NCBI GenBank assembly: GCA_017511535.1
Contig: JAFWJS010000005.1
Coordinates: forward strand, 1 to 53,168
Length of the DNA: 53,168 bases
Origin: Eubacterium sp.
GTDB taxonomy: Bacteria > Bacillota > Clostridia > Peptostreptococcales > Anaerovoracaceae
Direction of reading: 5' to 3'
Below the pieces are notes generated by a model. The model ran no database searches and was not told the DNA's origin. It worked only from the letters and a program-made list of their open reading frames with translations. Of this stretch, positions 18,289 through 28,632 are shown piece by piece. Every line of letters starts with the position of its first letter. The stretch's first letter is position 1. Made by a program: the position numbers and the translations under genes.

Positions 18289-18384
18289 CTCCATTTCCTC
18301 CTGTGGTAAATCATCATGATATATTCACTTTTTTATATCCGGCCGTGTATGTGATCACACACGGGAAACGATCTGTTCCAAAGA

Positions 18385-19257
18385 TCACGCGCGCTTCTTG
18401 TTCTGAGGGCCGTGATAATCCGATCCTTTTGTTATCTTAAGCCCTGTCCTGTGCGCTATGTCGACGAGCCTCTCGGAATCCTGCTCAGACGCTGACGGAT
18501 GATAACACTCAAGTCCGTAGAGGCCCCACTCTTTCAGCTGTGTCAGGAGCCTTATCAGATCATCAAAGAATTCATCCGATCCCTTTTCGCCGATGCCTTT
18601 GATCTTCATAGGGTGCGCGAGTACAGGGACTCCGTCAGCGCCCCGGATAAGGTCCATCGCGTCCTTCGTCGGATATGGCATCTGCTTGAGCCTCTGCACG
18701 GCCTTTGCCGCCAGGAATTTCTCAGATCTGAAAGCTTCAGTCACATTCCGGACATAGCCGCGGTTAACGAACACCCATGCGAAATCAGGCTTTGCGACAT
18801 AATCCTGCCCCGGATTCCTGATGAGGTCATCATACTTGATATCGTATCCTTTTTCCTGGAAGTACCAGAGGAGCTTCTGGTTTCTCCTGTCACGGAAGTC
18901 CTTGATCTCCTGCATCTGATCGTTCAGCGCTTTGTTATCCGGATCGATATTATATCCCAGAATATGAAGCTCTATCTCTCCTTCGCCCATACTGCTGTCA
19001 CCCGCGCCCGGTATGATTCCTGCGGTATTGAAAACTGTTCCGATCTCGATCCCGGGAATGACTGTGACGCCGGATGCTTTCCCGGCCGCAAGTGCCTCTT
19101 TTACGCCTTTGGCGCCATCGTGGTCAGTCACCGCGACTACATCGTACCCTTCATTCTTTCTGAGCTCCACAAGCTCAGCCGGTGTGAACACACCATCCGA
19201 AAAAGTCGAATGCATGTGAAGGTCTATTTTCTTTCCAATATTGATATCGATATCCAT
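18385..19257 (-). CDS. PHP-domain phosphoesterase
   Basis: 290 residues. Metal-binding PHP motifs are complete: DLHMHSTFSDG near the start, VAVTDHDGAKG, the Glu in PGIEIG, VLAHPMK and the final KGSDYHG. The order matches YciV/RNase AM-like phosphatases acting on 3',5'-nucleotides or RNA 5' ends. There is an insert after GIEIG (residues about 76-95). The ATG at 19257 follows GGTGA by 6 nt; in-frame GTGs upstream are less likely. It may be co-transcribed with glpP, 96 nt downstream. Confidence 0.83.
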   Translation of the reverse strand: MDIDINIGKKIDLHMHSTFSDGVFTPAELVELRKNEGYDVVAVTDHDGAKGVKEALAAGKASGVTVIPGIEIGTVFNTAGIIPGAGDSSMGEGEIELHILGYNIDPDNKALNDQMQEIKDFRDRRNQKLLWYFQEKGYDIKYDDLIRNPGQDYVAKPDFAWVFVNRGYVRNVTEAFRSEKFLAAKAVQRLKQMPYPTKDAMDLIRGADGVPVLAHPMKIKGIGEKGSDEFFDDLIRLLTQLKEWGLYGLECYHPSASEQDSERLVDIAHRTGLKITKGSDYHGPQNKKRA

Positions 19258-19513
19258 GATTGTCACCACTCTGTCCGGATATTATAAAATACTATTCTTT
19301 TTCATAATGATTTTACCACACATACCGGGCCGATACCACTTCTTATTCATTCGCAATGCAACTGTACTGCAGTCTGCATGGCCGTGACAGATAAAAAATG
19401 CCGTGTACTCTTTTCTTTTTCGTGCTATACTGTTTATGTATCGGCAGGTTATGCATGCTTTCTGCCGGTATGTAAACTATCACATGTGTACACAGAATGG
19501 AAGGTAATTACTA

Positions 19514-20512
19514 ATGTTTGATGAACTGAAAGAAAAGCTGAAAAAAGATCCTAAGACGATCGTTTTCACTGAAGGCCCGGACCCTCGTATTCTGGACGCT
19601 GCAAGCAAGCTGTCAGGTGAAGGCATCCTGTCCGTTATCCTTATCGGCAAGGAAGCTGAAGTCAAGGCTGCCGCAGCAGAAGGCGGATACGACATCTCTG
19701 CCTGCAGGATCATCGACCCTGAGAACTACGCCAATTTCGGCAACATGGTAACGACCATGTATGAGCTCAGGAAAGGCAAGATGTCCGAAGACGAAGTTCG
19801 CCAGACTCTTAAGAAAGGCAACTACTTCGGAACTATGCTCGTAAAGATGGGAACAGCTGACTGCCTGCTCGGAGGAGCTACATACTCAACAGCCGACACA
19901 GTCAGACCTGCTCTGCAGCTTGTAAAGACCAAGAAGACTGCTCATCTGGTAAGCTCATGCTTCATCCTCGTAAGGAAAGATGAGAAGATCGCCATGGGTG
20001 ACTGCGCCATCAACATCGACTACAAGGACAAGGTCGACAAGAACGGTAACGTTACTCTTACCGCTGCTCAGCAGCTCGCAGAAGTTGCGATCGAGACAGC
20101 CAAGACAGCTGAAGTATTCGGCATCGACCCGAAGGTAGCTGTACTGAGCTTCTCAACAAAGGGATCCGGCAAGGGCGGCACAGTCAAGCTGTCACAGGAT
20201 GCTACTGTTGAGGCACAGAAGATGGCTCCTGAGCTTGCGATCGATGGAGAGCTCCAGTTCGACGCTGCAGTATCACCTGTAGTTGCTGAGACAAAGTGCA
20301 AGGGATCCAAGGTTGCCGGTCAGGCTAACACATTCATCTTCCCATGCATCGAGGCAGGAAACATCGGCTACAAGATCGCTCAGAGACTTGGCGGATATGA
20401 AGCATACGGTCCTATCCTTCAGGGCCTGAACGCTCCTATCAACGACCTCTCAAGAGGCTGCAACGCTGACGAAGTCTACAAGATGGCTCTCATCACAGCA
20501 GCACTGAGCTAG
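19514..20512 (+). CDS. pta: Phosphate acetyltransferase
   Basis: 332 residues interconverting acetyl-CoA and acetyl phosphate. Family motifs: VFTEGPDPRILDAASKL at the start, GTMLVKMGTADCLLGGATYST mid-protein, and GSKVAGQANTFIFPCIEAGNIGYKIAQRLG near the end. The usual short (single-domain) form. GGAAGG precedes the ATG. The leader contains a CGGCAG/CTGCCG hairpin (19442-19467) and a TATACT near 19426 as a possible -10. Acetate kinase, often adjacent, is not here; a terminator follows directly. Confidence 0.93.
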   Translation: MFDELKEKLKKDPKTIVFTEGPDPRILDAASKLSGEGILSVILIGKEAEVKAAAAEGGYDISACRIIDPENYANFGNMVTTMYELRKGKMSEDEVRQTLKKGNYFGTMLVKMGTADCLLGGATYSTADTVRPALQLVKTKKTAHLVSSCFILVRKDEKIAMGDCAINIDYKDKVDKNGNVTLTAAQQLAEVAIETAKTAEVFGIDPKVAVLSFSTKGSGKGGTVKLSQDATVEAQKMAPELAIDGELQFDAAVSPVVAETKCKGSKVAGQANTFIFPCIEAGNIGYKIAQRLGGYEAYGPILQGLNAPINDLSRGCNADEVYKMALITAALS

Positions 20513-20542
20513 GATCTGATCACGATTCAGAAAGTGTACAGA

Positions 20543-20571
20543 AAAACCGCGGTCTTCATGACCGCGGTTTT
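20543..20571. terminator. Bidirectional intrinsic terminator, pta and hpt
   Basis: 12-bp palindrome AAAACCGCGGTC/GACCGCGGTTTT with a 5-nt loop, flanked by A and T runs on both strands, between the convergent pta and hpt genes. Confidence 0.85.
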
Positions 20572-20589
20572 GATTTTCATTATTCCGCC

Positions 20590-21165
20590 TTACAGCTTAT
20601 CCACATCCTCAGGCTCCAGATAGCTGACATATGGAAGATTCCTGAACTTCTCGTCGTAGTCCAGGCCGTATCCGATGACGAACAGATCCTCCACCTGGAA
20701 TCCGGTATAATCGACTCTGGCACCGTTTTCAGTACGTCTGCTCGGCTTATCCAGCATACTGCAGATCTTGACGCTGGACGGACCTCTCTCTGCCAGATAT
20801 TTCTGCATGAACGCAAGCGTGGTACCTGTATCCACTATATCCTCGACTATCAGAACATCTTTCTTATACAGATCCATCTCTACGTCTTTCTTGACCTTTA
20901 CAACGCCTGAGCTGGTCGTACTTGAACCGTAGCTGCTCGCTGCGATAAAGTCTAACTTCACGTCCAGATCGATATGCTTTACGAGCTCTGACATCCAAAG
21001 CACAGCTCCCTTGATCATTCCAAGGACGATCAGCTGTTTCCCCGCATAATCTTCTGTTATCTGCCTGCCCAGCTCCGTTGCCCTTTCAATGATCTGCTCT
21101 TCTGTAAAAAGGACTTTTCCTACAGTCATTCCTTTTACTTTGATATCATCTTTACTTACCGCCAT
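20590..21165 (-). CDS. hpt: Hypoxanthine phosphoribosyltransferase
   Basis: 191 residues. The PRPP-binding motif VLIVEDIVDTGTTL is clear, with the flexible-loop SSYGSST upstream and a C-terminal FVIGYGLDYDEKFRNLPYV typical of Hpt. Purine salvage to IMP or GMP. GAGGTG lies 7 nt before the ATG at 21165; the frame extends 22 codons further but without a site. The start overlaps the engB stop by 14 nt. Last gene of the tig-to-hpt operon. Confidence 0.92.
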   Translation of the reverse strand: MAVSKDDIKVKGMTVGKVLFTEEQIIERATELGRQITEDYAGKQLIVLGMIKGAVLWMSELVKHIDLDVKLDFIAASSYGSSTTSSGVVKVKKDVEMDLYKKDVLIVEDIVDTGTTLAFMQKYLAERGPSSVKICSMLDKPSRRTENGARVDYTGFQVEDLFVIGYGLDYDEKFRNLPYVSYLEPEDVDKL

Positions 21166-21787
21166 TTTCCGCACCTCTGTTTCCAAGCACAATATTCTCC
21201 ATGACTTCAAGCACCCTGTCGGCTCCTTCACGCTTGAGTGCTGATACAGGTATTATAATATCTTCATCTTTAAGGTCAAGTGTTTTGCGTATCACCGCAA
21301 GACTTTTCCCCAGCTGCGAACGCTTGAGCTTGTCTGCCTTAGTTGCCACGACGACCCCGGACATGCCGTAATGTCTCAGATACTCGTACATCTGTATGTC
21401 CTGCGAAGTAGGCTCGTGCCTGCAGTCTACAAGCTGTACCACTACCTTCAGCCCTTCCCTTGATGTGAGGAAAGTCTCCATCATCCTGCCCCAGTCGTCT
21501 GTAACTGACCTGGACACTTTCGCGTATCCATACCCGGGAAGGTCCACTATACGGAAATCAACGTCGCCTTCGTCTGTCTTTCCCGTCACATCGAAGAAAT
21601 TGATCGTTCTGGTCTTCCCCGGCGAGCCGCTCACGCGGGCCAGACTCTTCCTTCCGGTCAGATAATTGAGAAGCGACGATTTCCCGACGTTGGACCGCCC
21701 GGCAAACGCTATCTCAGTCTTACCGCCGTCCGGATACTGCGACGGCTTCACCGCGAGCGCGCATATATCTGCTTTCTTGATGATCAT
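21152..21787 (-). CDS. engB: Ribosome-biogenesis GTPase EngB/YsxC
   Basis: 211 residues, TRAFAC GTPase. G1 GRSNVGKSSLLN, G2 region SPGKTRTINFF, G3 DLPGYGYA, G4 ATKADK and G5-like SALKREG are all visible. It acts in 50S subunit assembly. The ATG overlaps the lon stop (ATGA), the classic lon-ysxC arrangement of Firmicutes. Confidence 0.94.
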   Translation of the reverse strand: MIIKKADICALAVKPSQYPDGGKTEIAFAGRSNVGKSSLLNYLTGRKSLARVSGSPGKTRTINFFDVTGKTDEGDVDFRIVDLPGYGYAKVSRSVTDDWGRMMETFLTSREGLKVVVQLVDCRHEPTSQDIQMYEYLRHYGMSGVVVATKADKLKRSQLGKSLAVIRKTLDLKDEDIIIPVSALKREGADRVLEVMENIVLGNRGAENGGK

Positions 21788-24180
21788 ACCAGTGCCTCTT
21801 CAAGTGCCTGATCAACATTGTCAAGAAGAACAAATTCCAGATCGCGTCTTACGGATGCAGGCAGTTCTTCTATATCTTTCTCATTATCACGCGGGAGCAG
21901 TATCTTCTTTATTCCTGCTCTGTGCGCAGCCAGCACTTTCTCTCGTATGCCGCCCACCGGAAGGACGTCGCCTCTCAGCGTTATCTCGCCTGTCATGGCT
22001 ATCTCACGCCTTACCGCGCGTCCTGACAATGCGGATATCACTGCCGTGCACATAGTAACGCCGGCAGATGGGCCATCTTTAGGAACCGCTCCTTCAGGTA
22101 TATGGATGTGAAGGTCCTTCTCCTTGTAGAAGTCCGGATCGATCCCGTATTTATCTGCGACGGACCTGATATAGCTTATGCCTGTTCTCGCAGATTCCTG
22201 CATGACGTCGCCCAGCTTACCTGTCAGCTCTATCTTACCGGACCCCGGAAGGACTGCTGTCTCTATCTGCAGAGTCACTCCGCCTACGGCTGTCCATGCA
22301 AGTCCGGTAGTGACTCCGATCTTGTTTTCACCTTCGACAGTATCATAGTGGAACCTGTGTTTTCCCAGATACTTCATGAGACTCTTCGGCGTGATGGTAT
22401 AACATTTATCGGTCCCGTTCGTGACCACCTGTCTCGCGACTTTCCTGCAGATACTTCCTATCTCACGCTCCAGATTCCTGACTCCTGACTCTCTGGTATA
22501 GAAGTTTATCAGATCGTGGAGCGACTTCTCTGTGAACCTGATATTCTTCCCTTTCAGTCCGTTCTCTTTGATCTGCTTCGGTATCAGGTACTGTTCTGCT
22601 ATTTTGATCTTATCCTGCTCGATGTATCCCTCCACCTCTATGAGCTCCATTCTGTCAAGAAGCGGCTCAGGGATGGTCTCCGCACTGTTGGCGGTGGTAA
22701 GGAACATGACTTTTGACAGATCGAACGGCACCTCGAGAAAACTGTCTGTGAAAGTCGCGTTCTGCTCCGGGTCGAGCACTTCAAGCAGCGCTGATGCCGG
22801 ATCTCCTCTGAAGTCATGTCCGAGCTTGTCGATCTCATCGAACAGGAAGAGAGGATTGTTCTTCCCTGCCGTTCTTATACCGCTGATCACACGTCCGGGT
22901 ATCGCGCCTATGTAAGTGCGCCTGTGTCCTCTTATCTCAGCCTCATCCATTATTCCGCCGAGGGACATGCGCACGAATTCGCGCCCTGTCGCTCTGGCTA
23001 TAGACCTTGCTATGGATGTCTTTCCTACTCCCGGAGGTCCCACAAGGCAGAGGATAGGTCCTCTTATGGCTTTTGAAAGATGAGTTACCGCCAGATATTC
23101 AAGCACTCTTTCCTTTACATCCTTCAGCCCATAGTGATCCTCGTTCAGTATCTTCTCGGCCTTGACGAGGTCGTTGTTCACCTTGGACGACTTGTGCCAC
23201 GGAAGATCGAGTATCGTCTCTACATAATTCCTTATGACTCCGCTCTCTGCCGAAGACGGCTGCATCCTGGAGAATTTATTGATCTCTTTTCTGACTTTCT
23301 CGTCTGTCTTCTTGTCAAGCTTTAGTTTATCCAGCTTCTCGAGCATCTCCTGTGTCTCTTCTGTCGGATCATCGTCATATCCAAGCTCGCTCTGGATCGC
23401 TCTTACCTTCTCCCGGAGATAAAAGTCACGCTGAGATTTGTTCATGCTGTCTTTCACCTTGTCTGAAAGGTTCTTCTCGACGACAGCTATCTCGTTCTCC
23501 TCCGCTATGATGCTGTTCAGCACCTTGATCCGCTCAGTGAACAGAAGCGACTCAAGCACTTTCTGCTTCTTGGGGACCGGCACGATCAGCTCGTTCGCGA
23601 TCCTGTCTGCCATAACTTCCGGTCTTTCGGAGCGGAGAGTCTTATCTACTATTTCATCTGTTATCTGCTGTGTGAGCGCCGCGTATTCGGTGAAAGCCTC
23701 CTGAAGCACCCTTATTTGTGCCTTATCCTCGATCGACAGCTCGTCCTGTATGACGTGCTCTTCGATACGTGAAATGGCGACAGAAAGGAAATTATCCTCT
23801 GAAATGCATTCATCGACCACTGCCCTGGTGATACCCTCAACGAGCACTCTTACTACGTCTCCCTGGAGTCTCAGCATCTGCTTGACTCTGATAACTGTAC
23901 CGATCTGATAAAGGTCGTCTACCGTAGGGATCATTACCTTTTCGTCTTTCTGTGAGGACACGAATATGAGCTTGTCCGTAGCCATAGCGTGCTCGAGAGC
24001 ACGTACTGACATCTCTCTCCCTATATCAAAATGCACAACTGTGTTAGGGAATACCGACAATCCTCTCAGAGGGATGCATGGCAGTATCTCTTTGATGCCG
24101 AGCTGCTTGTCTTCCATGCTCTCTGTCTCCATCTGCGGGATCTCATCCCTGTTGGTTATGAATCTTTCCTGTTTCTCCAT
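21784..24180 (-). CDS. lon: ATP-dependent protease Lon
   Basis: 798 residues, LonA type: N-terminal substrate-binding LAN domain (IPLRGLSVFPNTVVHFDI), AAA+ module with Walker A GPPGVGKTSIA and Walker B LFLFDEIDKLG, and the C-terminal Ser-Lys protease with KDGPSAGVT and a downstream Lys. AGGAG precedes the ATG. It follows clpX after 73 nt containing a possible weak terminator, so it may be partly uncoupled from clpPX. No heat-shock (CIRCE) operator seen upstream. Confidence 0.96.
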   Translation of the reverse strand: MEKQERFITNRDEIPQMETESMEDKQLGIKEILPCIPLRGLSVFPNTVVHFDIGREMSVRALEHAMATDKLIFVSSQKDEKVMIPTVDDLYQIGTVIRVKQMLRLQGDVVRVLVEGITRAVVDECISEDNFLSVAISRIEEHVIQDELSIEDKAQIRVLQEAFTEYAALTQQITDEIVDKTLRSERPEVMADRIANELIVPVPKKQKVLESLLFTERIKVLNSIIAEENEIAVVEKNLSDKVKDSMNKSQRDFYLREKVRAIQSELGYDDDPTEETQEMLEKLDKLKLDKKTDEKVRKEINKFSRMQPSSAESGVIRNYVETILDLPWHKSSKVNNDLVKAEKILNEDHYGLKDVKERVLEYLAVTHLSKAIRGPILCLVGPPGVGKTSIARSIARATGREFVRMSLGGIMDEAEIRGHRRTYIGAIPGRVISGIRTAGKNNPLFLFDEIDKLGHDFRGDPASALLEVLDPEQNATFTDSFLEVPFDLSKVMFLTTANSAETIPEPLLDRMELIEVEGYIEQDKIKIAEQYLIPKQIKENGLKGKNIRFTEKSLHDLINFYTRESGVRNLEREIGSICRKVARQVVTNGTDKCYTITPKSLMKYLGKHRFHYDTVEGENKIGVTTGLAWTAVGGVTLQIETAVLPGSGKIELTGKLGDVMQESARTGISYIRSVADKYGIDPDFYKEKDLHIHIPEGAVPKDGPSAGVTMCTAVISALSGRAVRREIAMTGEITLRGDVLPVGGIREKVLAAHRAGIKKILLPRDNEKDIEELPASVRRDLEFVLLDNVDQALEEALV

Positions 24181-24225
24181 CTTTACTCCTGATATATATA
24201 ACTGCTGTGAACAGCTTATTTATTA

Positions 24226-24250
24226 AAGGCGGACCCTGCAGGCCCGCCTC
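24226..24250 (-). terminator. Possible attenuating terminator between clpX and lon
   Basis: GC-rich imperfect hairpin AGGCGG..CCGCCT with only TTTAAT after it on the minus strand. It would reduce, not block, transcription into lon. Confidence 0.4.
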
Positions 24251-24253
24251 GCG

Positions 24254-25570
24254 CTATGAGGCGTCCGCCTCGCTGCTATCTTCTTCTCCGGCTTCCTTAA
24301 GCCTGTTTTTCTTCTCATCTATTACTAGTTTCGGCTCTGTCTCATTTGCCACCGTGTCGGCAGTAATGACACATTTCACGATATCCTCTCTCGATGGTAT
24401 GTCGAACATGATATTGGTCATCGTCTTCTCGAATATCGTTCTCAGGCCTCTTGCTCCTGTCTTCCTTACTATCGCCTTCTTCGCGATCTCTCTTATCGCG
24501 CCTTCATCGATCTCAAGGTCGACTCCGTCAAGCTCGAACAGCTTTTTGTACTGCTTTACGAGAGCGTTCTTCGGCTCTGTCATTATGCTGACGAGAGCGT
24601 CCTCCGTAAGGGCAGAGAGTGAAACTATGACCGGCAGTCTTCCTATGAGCTCAGGTATGATGCCGTACTTCATCAGATCCTCTGACTCAACTCTCTGTAG
24701 AACATTGTCCTCGTCAAAGTTCTTATGTGACACGCTTGAGTTGAATCCGATGACCTTCTCGCCTATCCTTCTCTTGATGATAGTTTCCAGTCCGTCGAAA
24801 GCTCCTCCGCATATGAACAGTATGTTGGTCGTATCGATCTGTATGAACTCCTGACGCGGGTGCTTACGTCCTCCCTGAGGCGGAACGTTTGCAACAGTCC
24901 CTTCCAGTATCTTCAGAAGAGCCTGCTGCACGCCTTCACCGCTCACGTCCCTGGTAATAGAAGGATTCTCGCTTTTCCTGGAGATCTTGTCGATCTCATC
25001 CACGTAGATTATGCCCTTCTGTGCTTTCTCGACGTCGTAGTCAGCAGCCTGTAACAGCCTGAGAAGGATATTCTCGACATCCTCTCCGACGTATCCCGCT
25101 TCTGTAAGAGCTGTGGCGTCGGCTATCGCGAACGGAACGTCGAGTATCCTTGCAAGCGTCTGGGCAAGCAGAGTCTTTCCTGACCCTGTAGGACCGATCA
25201 TGACGATATTGCTCTTCTGGAGCTCTACGTCGTTTTTATCCGCTTCAAGGTTGTTTATTCTCTTGTAATGATTGTATACCGCTACAGAAAGCGCCTTCTT
25301 CGCCTCATCCTGTCCGATCACATAATCACACAGCGTGTCATATATCTGCTTAGGCTTAGGCAGTTCTTCTGTGTCGAATCTGTCTGCATCATCAAAGGCG
25401 TCCGGACTGTCCTGCAGGAGCTCATCTTTAATGATATCGCTGCACATCCTGACGCACTCGTCACAGATGTATACGTCCGGCCCTGCAATGAGCCTTCTTA
25501 CCTGGCTCTGTGGCTTTCCGCAGAATGAGCATCTGAACTCACCGGTACCTTCTCCAAATGTATCTGACAT
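24254..25570 (-). CDS. clpX: ClpX unfoldase, ATPase subunit of ClpXP
   Basis: 438 residues. N-terminal zinc-binding domain [16 protein letters not shown] (residues 14-39), Walker A GPTGSGKT, Walker [11 protein letters not shown], pore loop in [10 protein letters not shown] and sensor block [15 protein letters not shown] ([12 protein letters not shown]). It unfolds substrates for ClpP. Its ATG shares a base with the clpP TAA stop (TAATG). Confidence 0.96.
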   Translation of the reverse strand: MSDTFGEGTGEFRCSFCGKPQSQVRRLIAGPDVYICDECVRMCSDIIKDELLQDSPDAFDDADRFDTEELPKPKQIYDTLCDYVIGQDEAKKALSVAVYNHYKRINNLEADKNDVELQKSNIVMIGPTGSGKTLLAQTLARILDVPFAIADATALTEAGYVGEDVENILLRLLQAADYDVEKAQKGIIYVDEIDKISRKSENPSITRDVSGEGVQQALLKILEGTVANVPPQGGRKHPRQEFIQIDTTNILFICGGAFDGLETIIKRRIGEKVIGFNSSVSHKNFDEDNVLQRVESEDLMKYGIIPELIGRLPVIVSLSALTEDALVSIMTEPKNALVKQYKKLFELDGVDLEIDEGAIREIAKKAIVRKTGARGLRTIFEKTMTNIMFDIPSREDIVKCVITADTVANETEPKLVIDEKKNRLKEAGEEDSSEADAS

Positions 25571-26163
25571 TAATCTTCTTCCTCTCTGGACCTTATGACT
25601 TTATCAATGAGCCCGTATTCTCTGGCTTCGTCCGCAGTCATGAAGTTATCTCTGTCTGTATCTCTGACGATAGTCTCAAGATCCTGCCCTGTATTGGCCG
25701 CAAGTATCCTGTTCAGCTTTTCCTTGGTCTTCAGGATATTATCGGCATGTATCTGTATGTCTGAAGCCTGCCCCTGGAATCCTCCGAGCGGCTGATGGAT
25801 CATTATCTCGGCGTTAGGCAGCGCATATCTCTTCCCTTTTGCTCCCGATGAAAGCAGGAAAGCGCCCATACTCGCGCCCAGACCTATGCATATCGTAGAC
25901 ACGTCTGGCTTGATGTAGTTGACAGTGTCATAGATCGCAAGACCTGCGGATACCGATCCGCCGGGGCTGTTGATGTACAGACTGATATCCTTGTCAGGAT
26001 CGTCAGCCTCCAGAAACAGAAGCTCAGCTGTGACAACACTTGCCACATTGTCGTCTATCTCGTCCGACAGCATGATCACTCTGTCCTTCAGAAGACGTGA
26101 ATAGATATCATACGACCTTTCTCCGGCCCCTGTCTGTTCGATAACATATGGAACACTCAGCAT
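25570..26163 (-). CDS. clpP: ClpP protease subunit
   Basis: 197 residues. Catalytic triad visible: Ser98 in [11 protein letters not shown], His123 in MIHQPLGG, Asp172 in DRDNF. Forms the tetradecameric chamber served by ClpX, encoded immediately downstream. The gene lies 53 nt after tig. Confidence 0.96.
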   Translation of the reverse strand: MLSVPYVIEQTGAGERSYDIYSRLLKDRVIMLSDEIDDNVASVVTAELLFLEADDPDKDISLYINSPGGSVSAGLAIYDTVNYIKPDVSTICIGLGASMGAFLLSSGAKGKRYALPNAEIMIHQPLGGFQGQASDIQIHADNILKTKEKLNRILAANTGQDLETIVRDTDRDNFMTADEAREYGLIDKVIRSREEED

Positions 26164-26216
26164 AATCCCTTCTCCTTACAGACTTCTTCTACTTTCAGAT
26201 AGTATTTCACGGACAA

Positions 26217-27656
26217 TTATCTTGTGCCTGCTCCCTTGCCGCCTCTTCTCTTCGGAGAAGATTCCTCAGGTGCTTCTTCCTGTGCAGGAGCTTCTTCCTC
26301 TGCAGGTGCCTCTTCCTCTGCAGGGGCTTCTTCAGGCTCTTCTTTCTTCTCTTCTTCAGCAGGAGGCTCAACGAACTTCACCTTTGCGTTGTCATATACG
26401 AGCTCCATGGCTTTCTTCAGCCTGATGTCGCTCTTGACCATTCCCATATTGCTTTCGCCGATATTTTCCTTTACCTTTTCGACGTCAAGCTTGTACTGGT
26501 CTGCGAGACGCTGAAGCTCTGCCTGAAGATCGTCTTCTGAGACCTCGATGTCTTCAGCCTCAGCGATCGACTTCAGTATTATTCTCTTTGCTACCTTTTC
26601 ATGAGCGTCTTCCTTCATTTCTGAACGGAGAGCATCCATATCCTTTCCAAGGTACTTGAGGTACATGTCGATGCTCATTCCCTGATACTTGAGCTGCTGG
26701 TCGAGCTCGTTCACGCCTGCTGTGATCTCTTCCTCAACCATTACGTCAGGGATATCGAATTCGTTCTCTTTATACAGCCTGTCGACCAGAGCGTTCTGTG
26801 CGTCATTCTTATGCTGGTCGTCCTTTGCCTTCTGCAGATCCTCTTTCGTATGGGCCTTGAGCTCGTCGAGTGTGTCGTATTCGCTTACATCTCCTGCGAA
26901 ATCATCATTGACTTCCGGAAGCTGTTCCTCTCTTACTTCATGCAGCTTGCAGTGGAACACGGCGTCCTTTCCGGCAAGCTTCTCAGCGCCGTAATCATCA
27001 GGGAACGTAACATTGACGTCGAATTCGTCTTCTGCCTTGTGGCCCTGTACCTGATCTTCAAATCCAGGAATGAACATGCCTGAGCCAAGCTTGAGCTCCT
27101 GCTTCTCAGCAGTGCCGCCCTCAAACTGCTCTTCGCCGATGAATCCAGCATAGTCGAAGTTTACTGTATCTCCTTCTTTTGCTTCTCTCTCGACCACGAC
27201 ACTTCTGGCGTTTCTTTTTCTGAGTGACTCGATCTCTTTATCCACTTCTTCATCAGTGACTTCTTCCTTCACCTGATCGATATCGAGACCCTTATAGTTC
27301 TTTACCTCTACTACAGGAGAAAGCGCAACTGTGATGTCCATGATGAGCGGCTTATGCTGGGCCAGCTCGCCAAAGTCAACTTTAGGATTGTCTATAACGT
27401 CCAGATCATTGTCTTTCAGCGCCTGTGCGTAGTTTACTCCGAAAAGCTCATTGATAGCGTCTTCGAAGAACAGTCCCTCTCCATAGTGCTTCTCGATTAT
27501 GCTTCTCGGCGCCTTGCCTTTTCTGAATCCCGGTATCTGGAAATCCTTGCGGTTCTTTCTGTATACTTTATCTGTCGCGGCGTCGAATTCTTCTGCCGTG
27601 AATTCCATCTTAAGCTTAGCTTCGTTGTTTTCCTTAGAAATCAGTGTTGTTTTCAT
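26217..27656 (-). CDS. tig: Trigger factor chaperone
   Basis: 479 residues: ribosome-binding domain with the GFRKGKAPRSIIEK signature near 42-55, FKBP-type PPIase domain (EGDTVNFDYAGFIGEEQFEGG), and a helical C-terminal chaperone domain. After the usual end there is an unusual acidic tail of about 45 residues rich in Glu, Pro and Ala repeats, ending in a basic KRRGGKGAGTR. AGGAAGG precedes the ATG at 27656; 16 upstream codons are ignored. The leader holds a CCCGTA/TACGGG hairpin. First gene of the clp-lon operon. Confidence 0.94.
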   Translation of the reverse strand: MKTTLISKENNEAKLKMEFTAEEFDAATDKVYRKNRKDFQIPGFRKGKAPRSIIEKHYGEGLFFEDAINELFGVNYAQALKDNDLDVIDNPKVDFGELAQHKPLIMDITVALSPVVEVKNYKGLDIDQVKEEVTDEEVDKEIESLRKRNARSVVVEREAKEGDTVNFDYAGFIGEEQFEGGTAEKQELKLGSGMFIPGFEDQVQGHKAEDEFDVNVTFPDDYGAEKLAGKDAVFHCKLHEVREEQLPEVNDDFAGDVSEYDTLDELKAHTKEDLQKAKDDQHKNDAQNALVDRLYKENEFDIPDVMVEEEITAGVNELDQQLKYQGMSIDMYLKYLGKDMDALRSEMKEDAHEKVAKRIILKSIAEAEDIEVSEDDLQAELQRLADQYKLDVEKVKENIGESNMGMVKSDIRLKKAMELVYDNAKVKFVEPPAEEEKKEEPEEAPAEEEAPAEEEAPAQEEAPEESSPKRRGGKGAGTR

Positions 27657-27764
27657 CTTTTTTCCTTCCTCCTGAATAGATCTGTCCTGCCCGTAAGAGT
27701 ACACTAAAACTATCTACGGGCGCAGATAGATATATTATACCCGCTTACATGGTCAAAGTAAACA

Positions 27765-27810
27765 AAAATGACACATCTAACTGTGTTTTTCAGCACAAAT
27801 GTGTCATTTT
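27765..27810 (-). terminator. Terminator of the CYTH gene
   Basis: 12-bp stem AAAATGACACAT/ATGTGTCATTTT around an inner TGTG/CACA helix, then TTTTTG on the minus strand, about 30 nt past the CYTH stop and upstream of the tig promoter region. Confidence 0.75.
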
Positions 27811-27840
27811 TCACGTGTTATTGTCAAAAAATGCCCTTGA

Positions 27841-28461
27841 TCACTTCAAAAGATCGTATCCTCTGGCAAATTTGCTTCTGTCTTCAGGTGTGAGACCATA
27901 TTCGGCAGCGATTTTCTGCCCATATTCTCGCAGCTCTTCGACATCTCCTGAGTACAGCTCTATCTCCAGCTCCATTATCGGTAAAGTCCTGCCACCCGCT
28001 GTGATATGGCCGTCATCGCACGACAGTACGCTTATCGCTTTTCCGGTATCTACTCTTACCTGCCTTCTCTCAAAGGTCATCTCCAGCACCGGCGCCAGAC
28101 TGCCCTTCCCTGCGATCCTGACCAGCTCATCATATGCGTCGCTCTCTTTGAATATCGTAACGTCAGGGTGCTTTATCATTTCTTCGTCACTGAGCCTTAC
28201 GTTGATCTCTCTTCTCTTATGCATGCCCTGTATGGAATTCCCTTTGTCTTTCATCGTCGCGACATAGTATCCGCCCTCTTTACGCACTCTGAGAGCAATT
28301 CCTTCTGCGGTCAGCTTCCTGTCCGGCGTATCATAGTATATGGCCTGCATATCTATAGTCTCAAAGCTTCCTTCGTCTTCATATTCCTTAACAAGACTGC
28401 CTGAGAATATCTCGTCTGCCTGCGCTCTGTCCTTCAAAAGATATTTAAGTTCTATTTCCAT
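27841..28461 (-). CDS. CYTH-domain triphosphate tunnel protein
   Basis: 206 residues. It opens with the metal-binding EIELKYLL (ExExK) motif at residues 2-9, followed by YYDTPDRKLTAEGIALRVRKEGG and MELEIELYSGD, all CYTH hallmarks. Such proteins hydrolyse inorganic triphosphate, thiamine triphosphate or act as class IV adenylate cyclases; the substrate cannot be assigned. AAGGTGATCTC precedes the ATG. Single gene, divergent from the serpin. Confidence 0.85.
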   Translation of the reverse strand: MEIELKYLLKDRAQADEIFSGSLVKEYEDEGSFETIDMQAIYYDTPDRKLTAEGIALRVRKEGGYYVATMKDKGNSIQGMHKRREINVRLSDEEMIKHPDVTIFKESDAYDELVRIAGKGSLAPVLEMTFERRQVRVDTGKAISVLSCDDGHITAGGRTLPIMELEIELYSGDVEELREYGQKIAAEYGLTPEDRSKFARGYDLLK

Positions 28462-28583
28462 GAGATCACCTTCAGTATAGATATAATTTATATATATTGT
28501 CTCATAATCACCGGATTTTTACAAGTCCACTGCTTTTTTCATAAAGATCTGCAACACTCTGACCGCTTCTTCACACTGTATCT

Positions 28584-28612
28584 TTGACAGATATATTGAA
28601 AGACAATATACT
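28584..28612 (+). promoter_or_regulatory. Predicted strong promoter of the serpin gene
   Basis: TTGACA, 17-nt spacer, TATACT; the transcript would start about 14 nt before the ribosome site GGGAGG, leaving a very short leader. Confidence 0.7.
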
Positions 28613-28632
28613 TTACTCGGGAGGCGATCATC

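Noticed and set aside
24181..27760. Heat-shock (CIRCE or CtsR) operators controlling tig, clpP, clpX or lon.
   Set aside because: No inverted TTAGCACTC repeat or tandem GGTCAAA-type heptads were found in the upstream regions.
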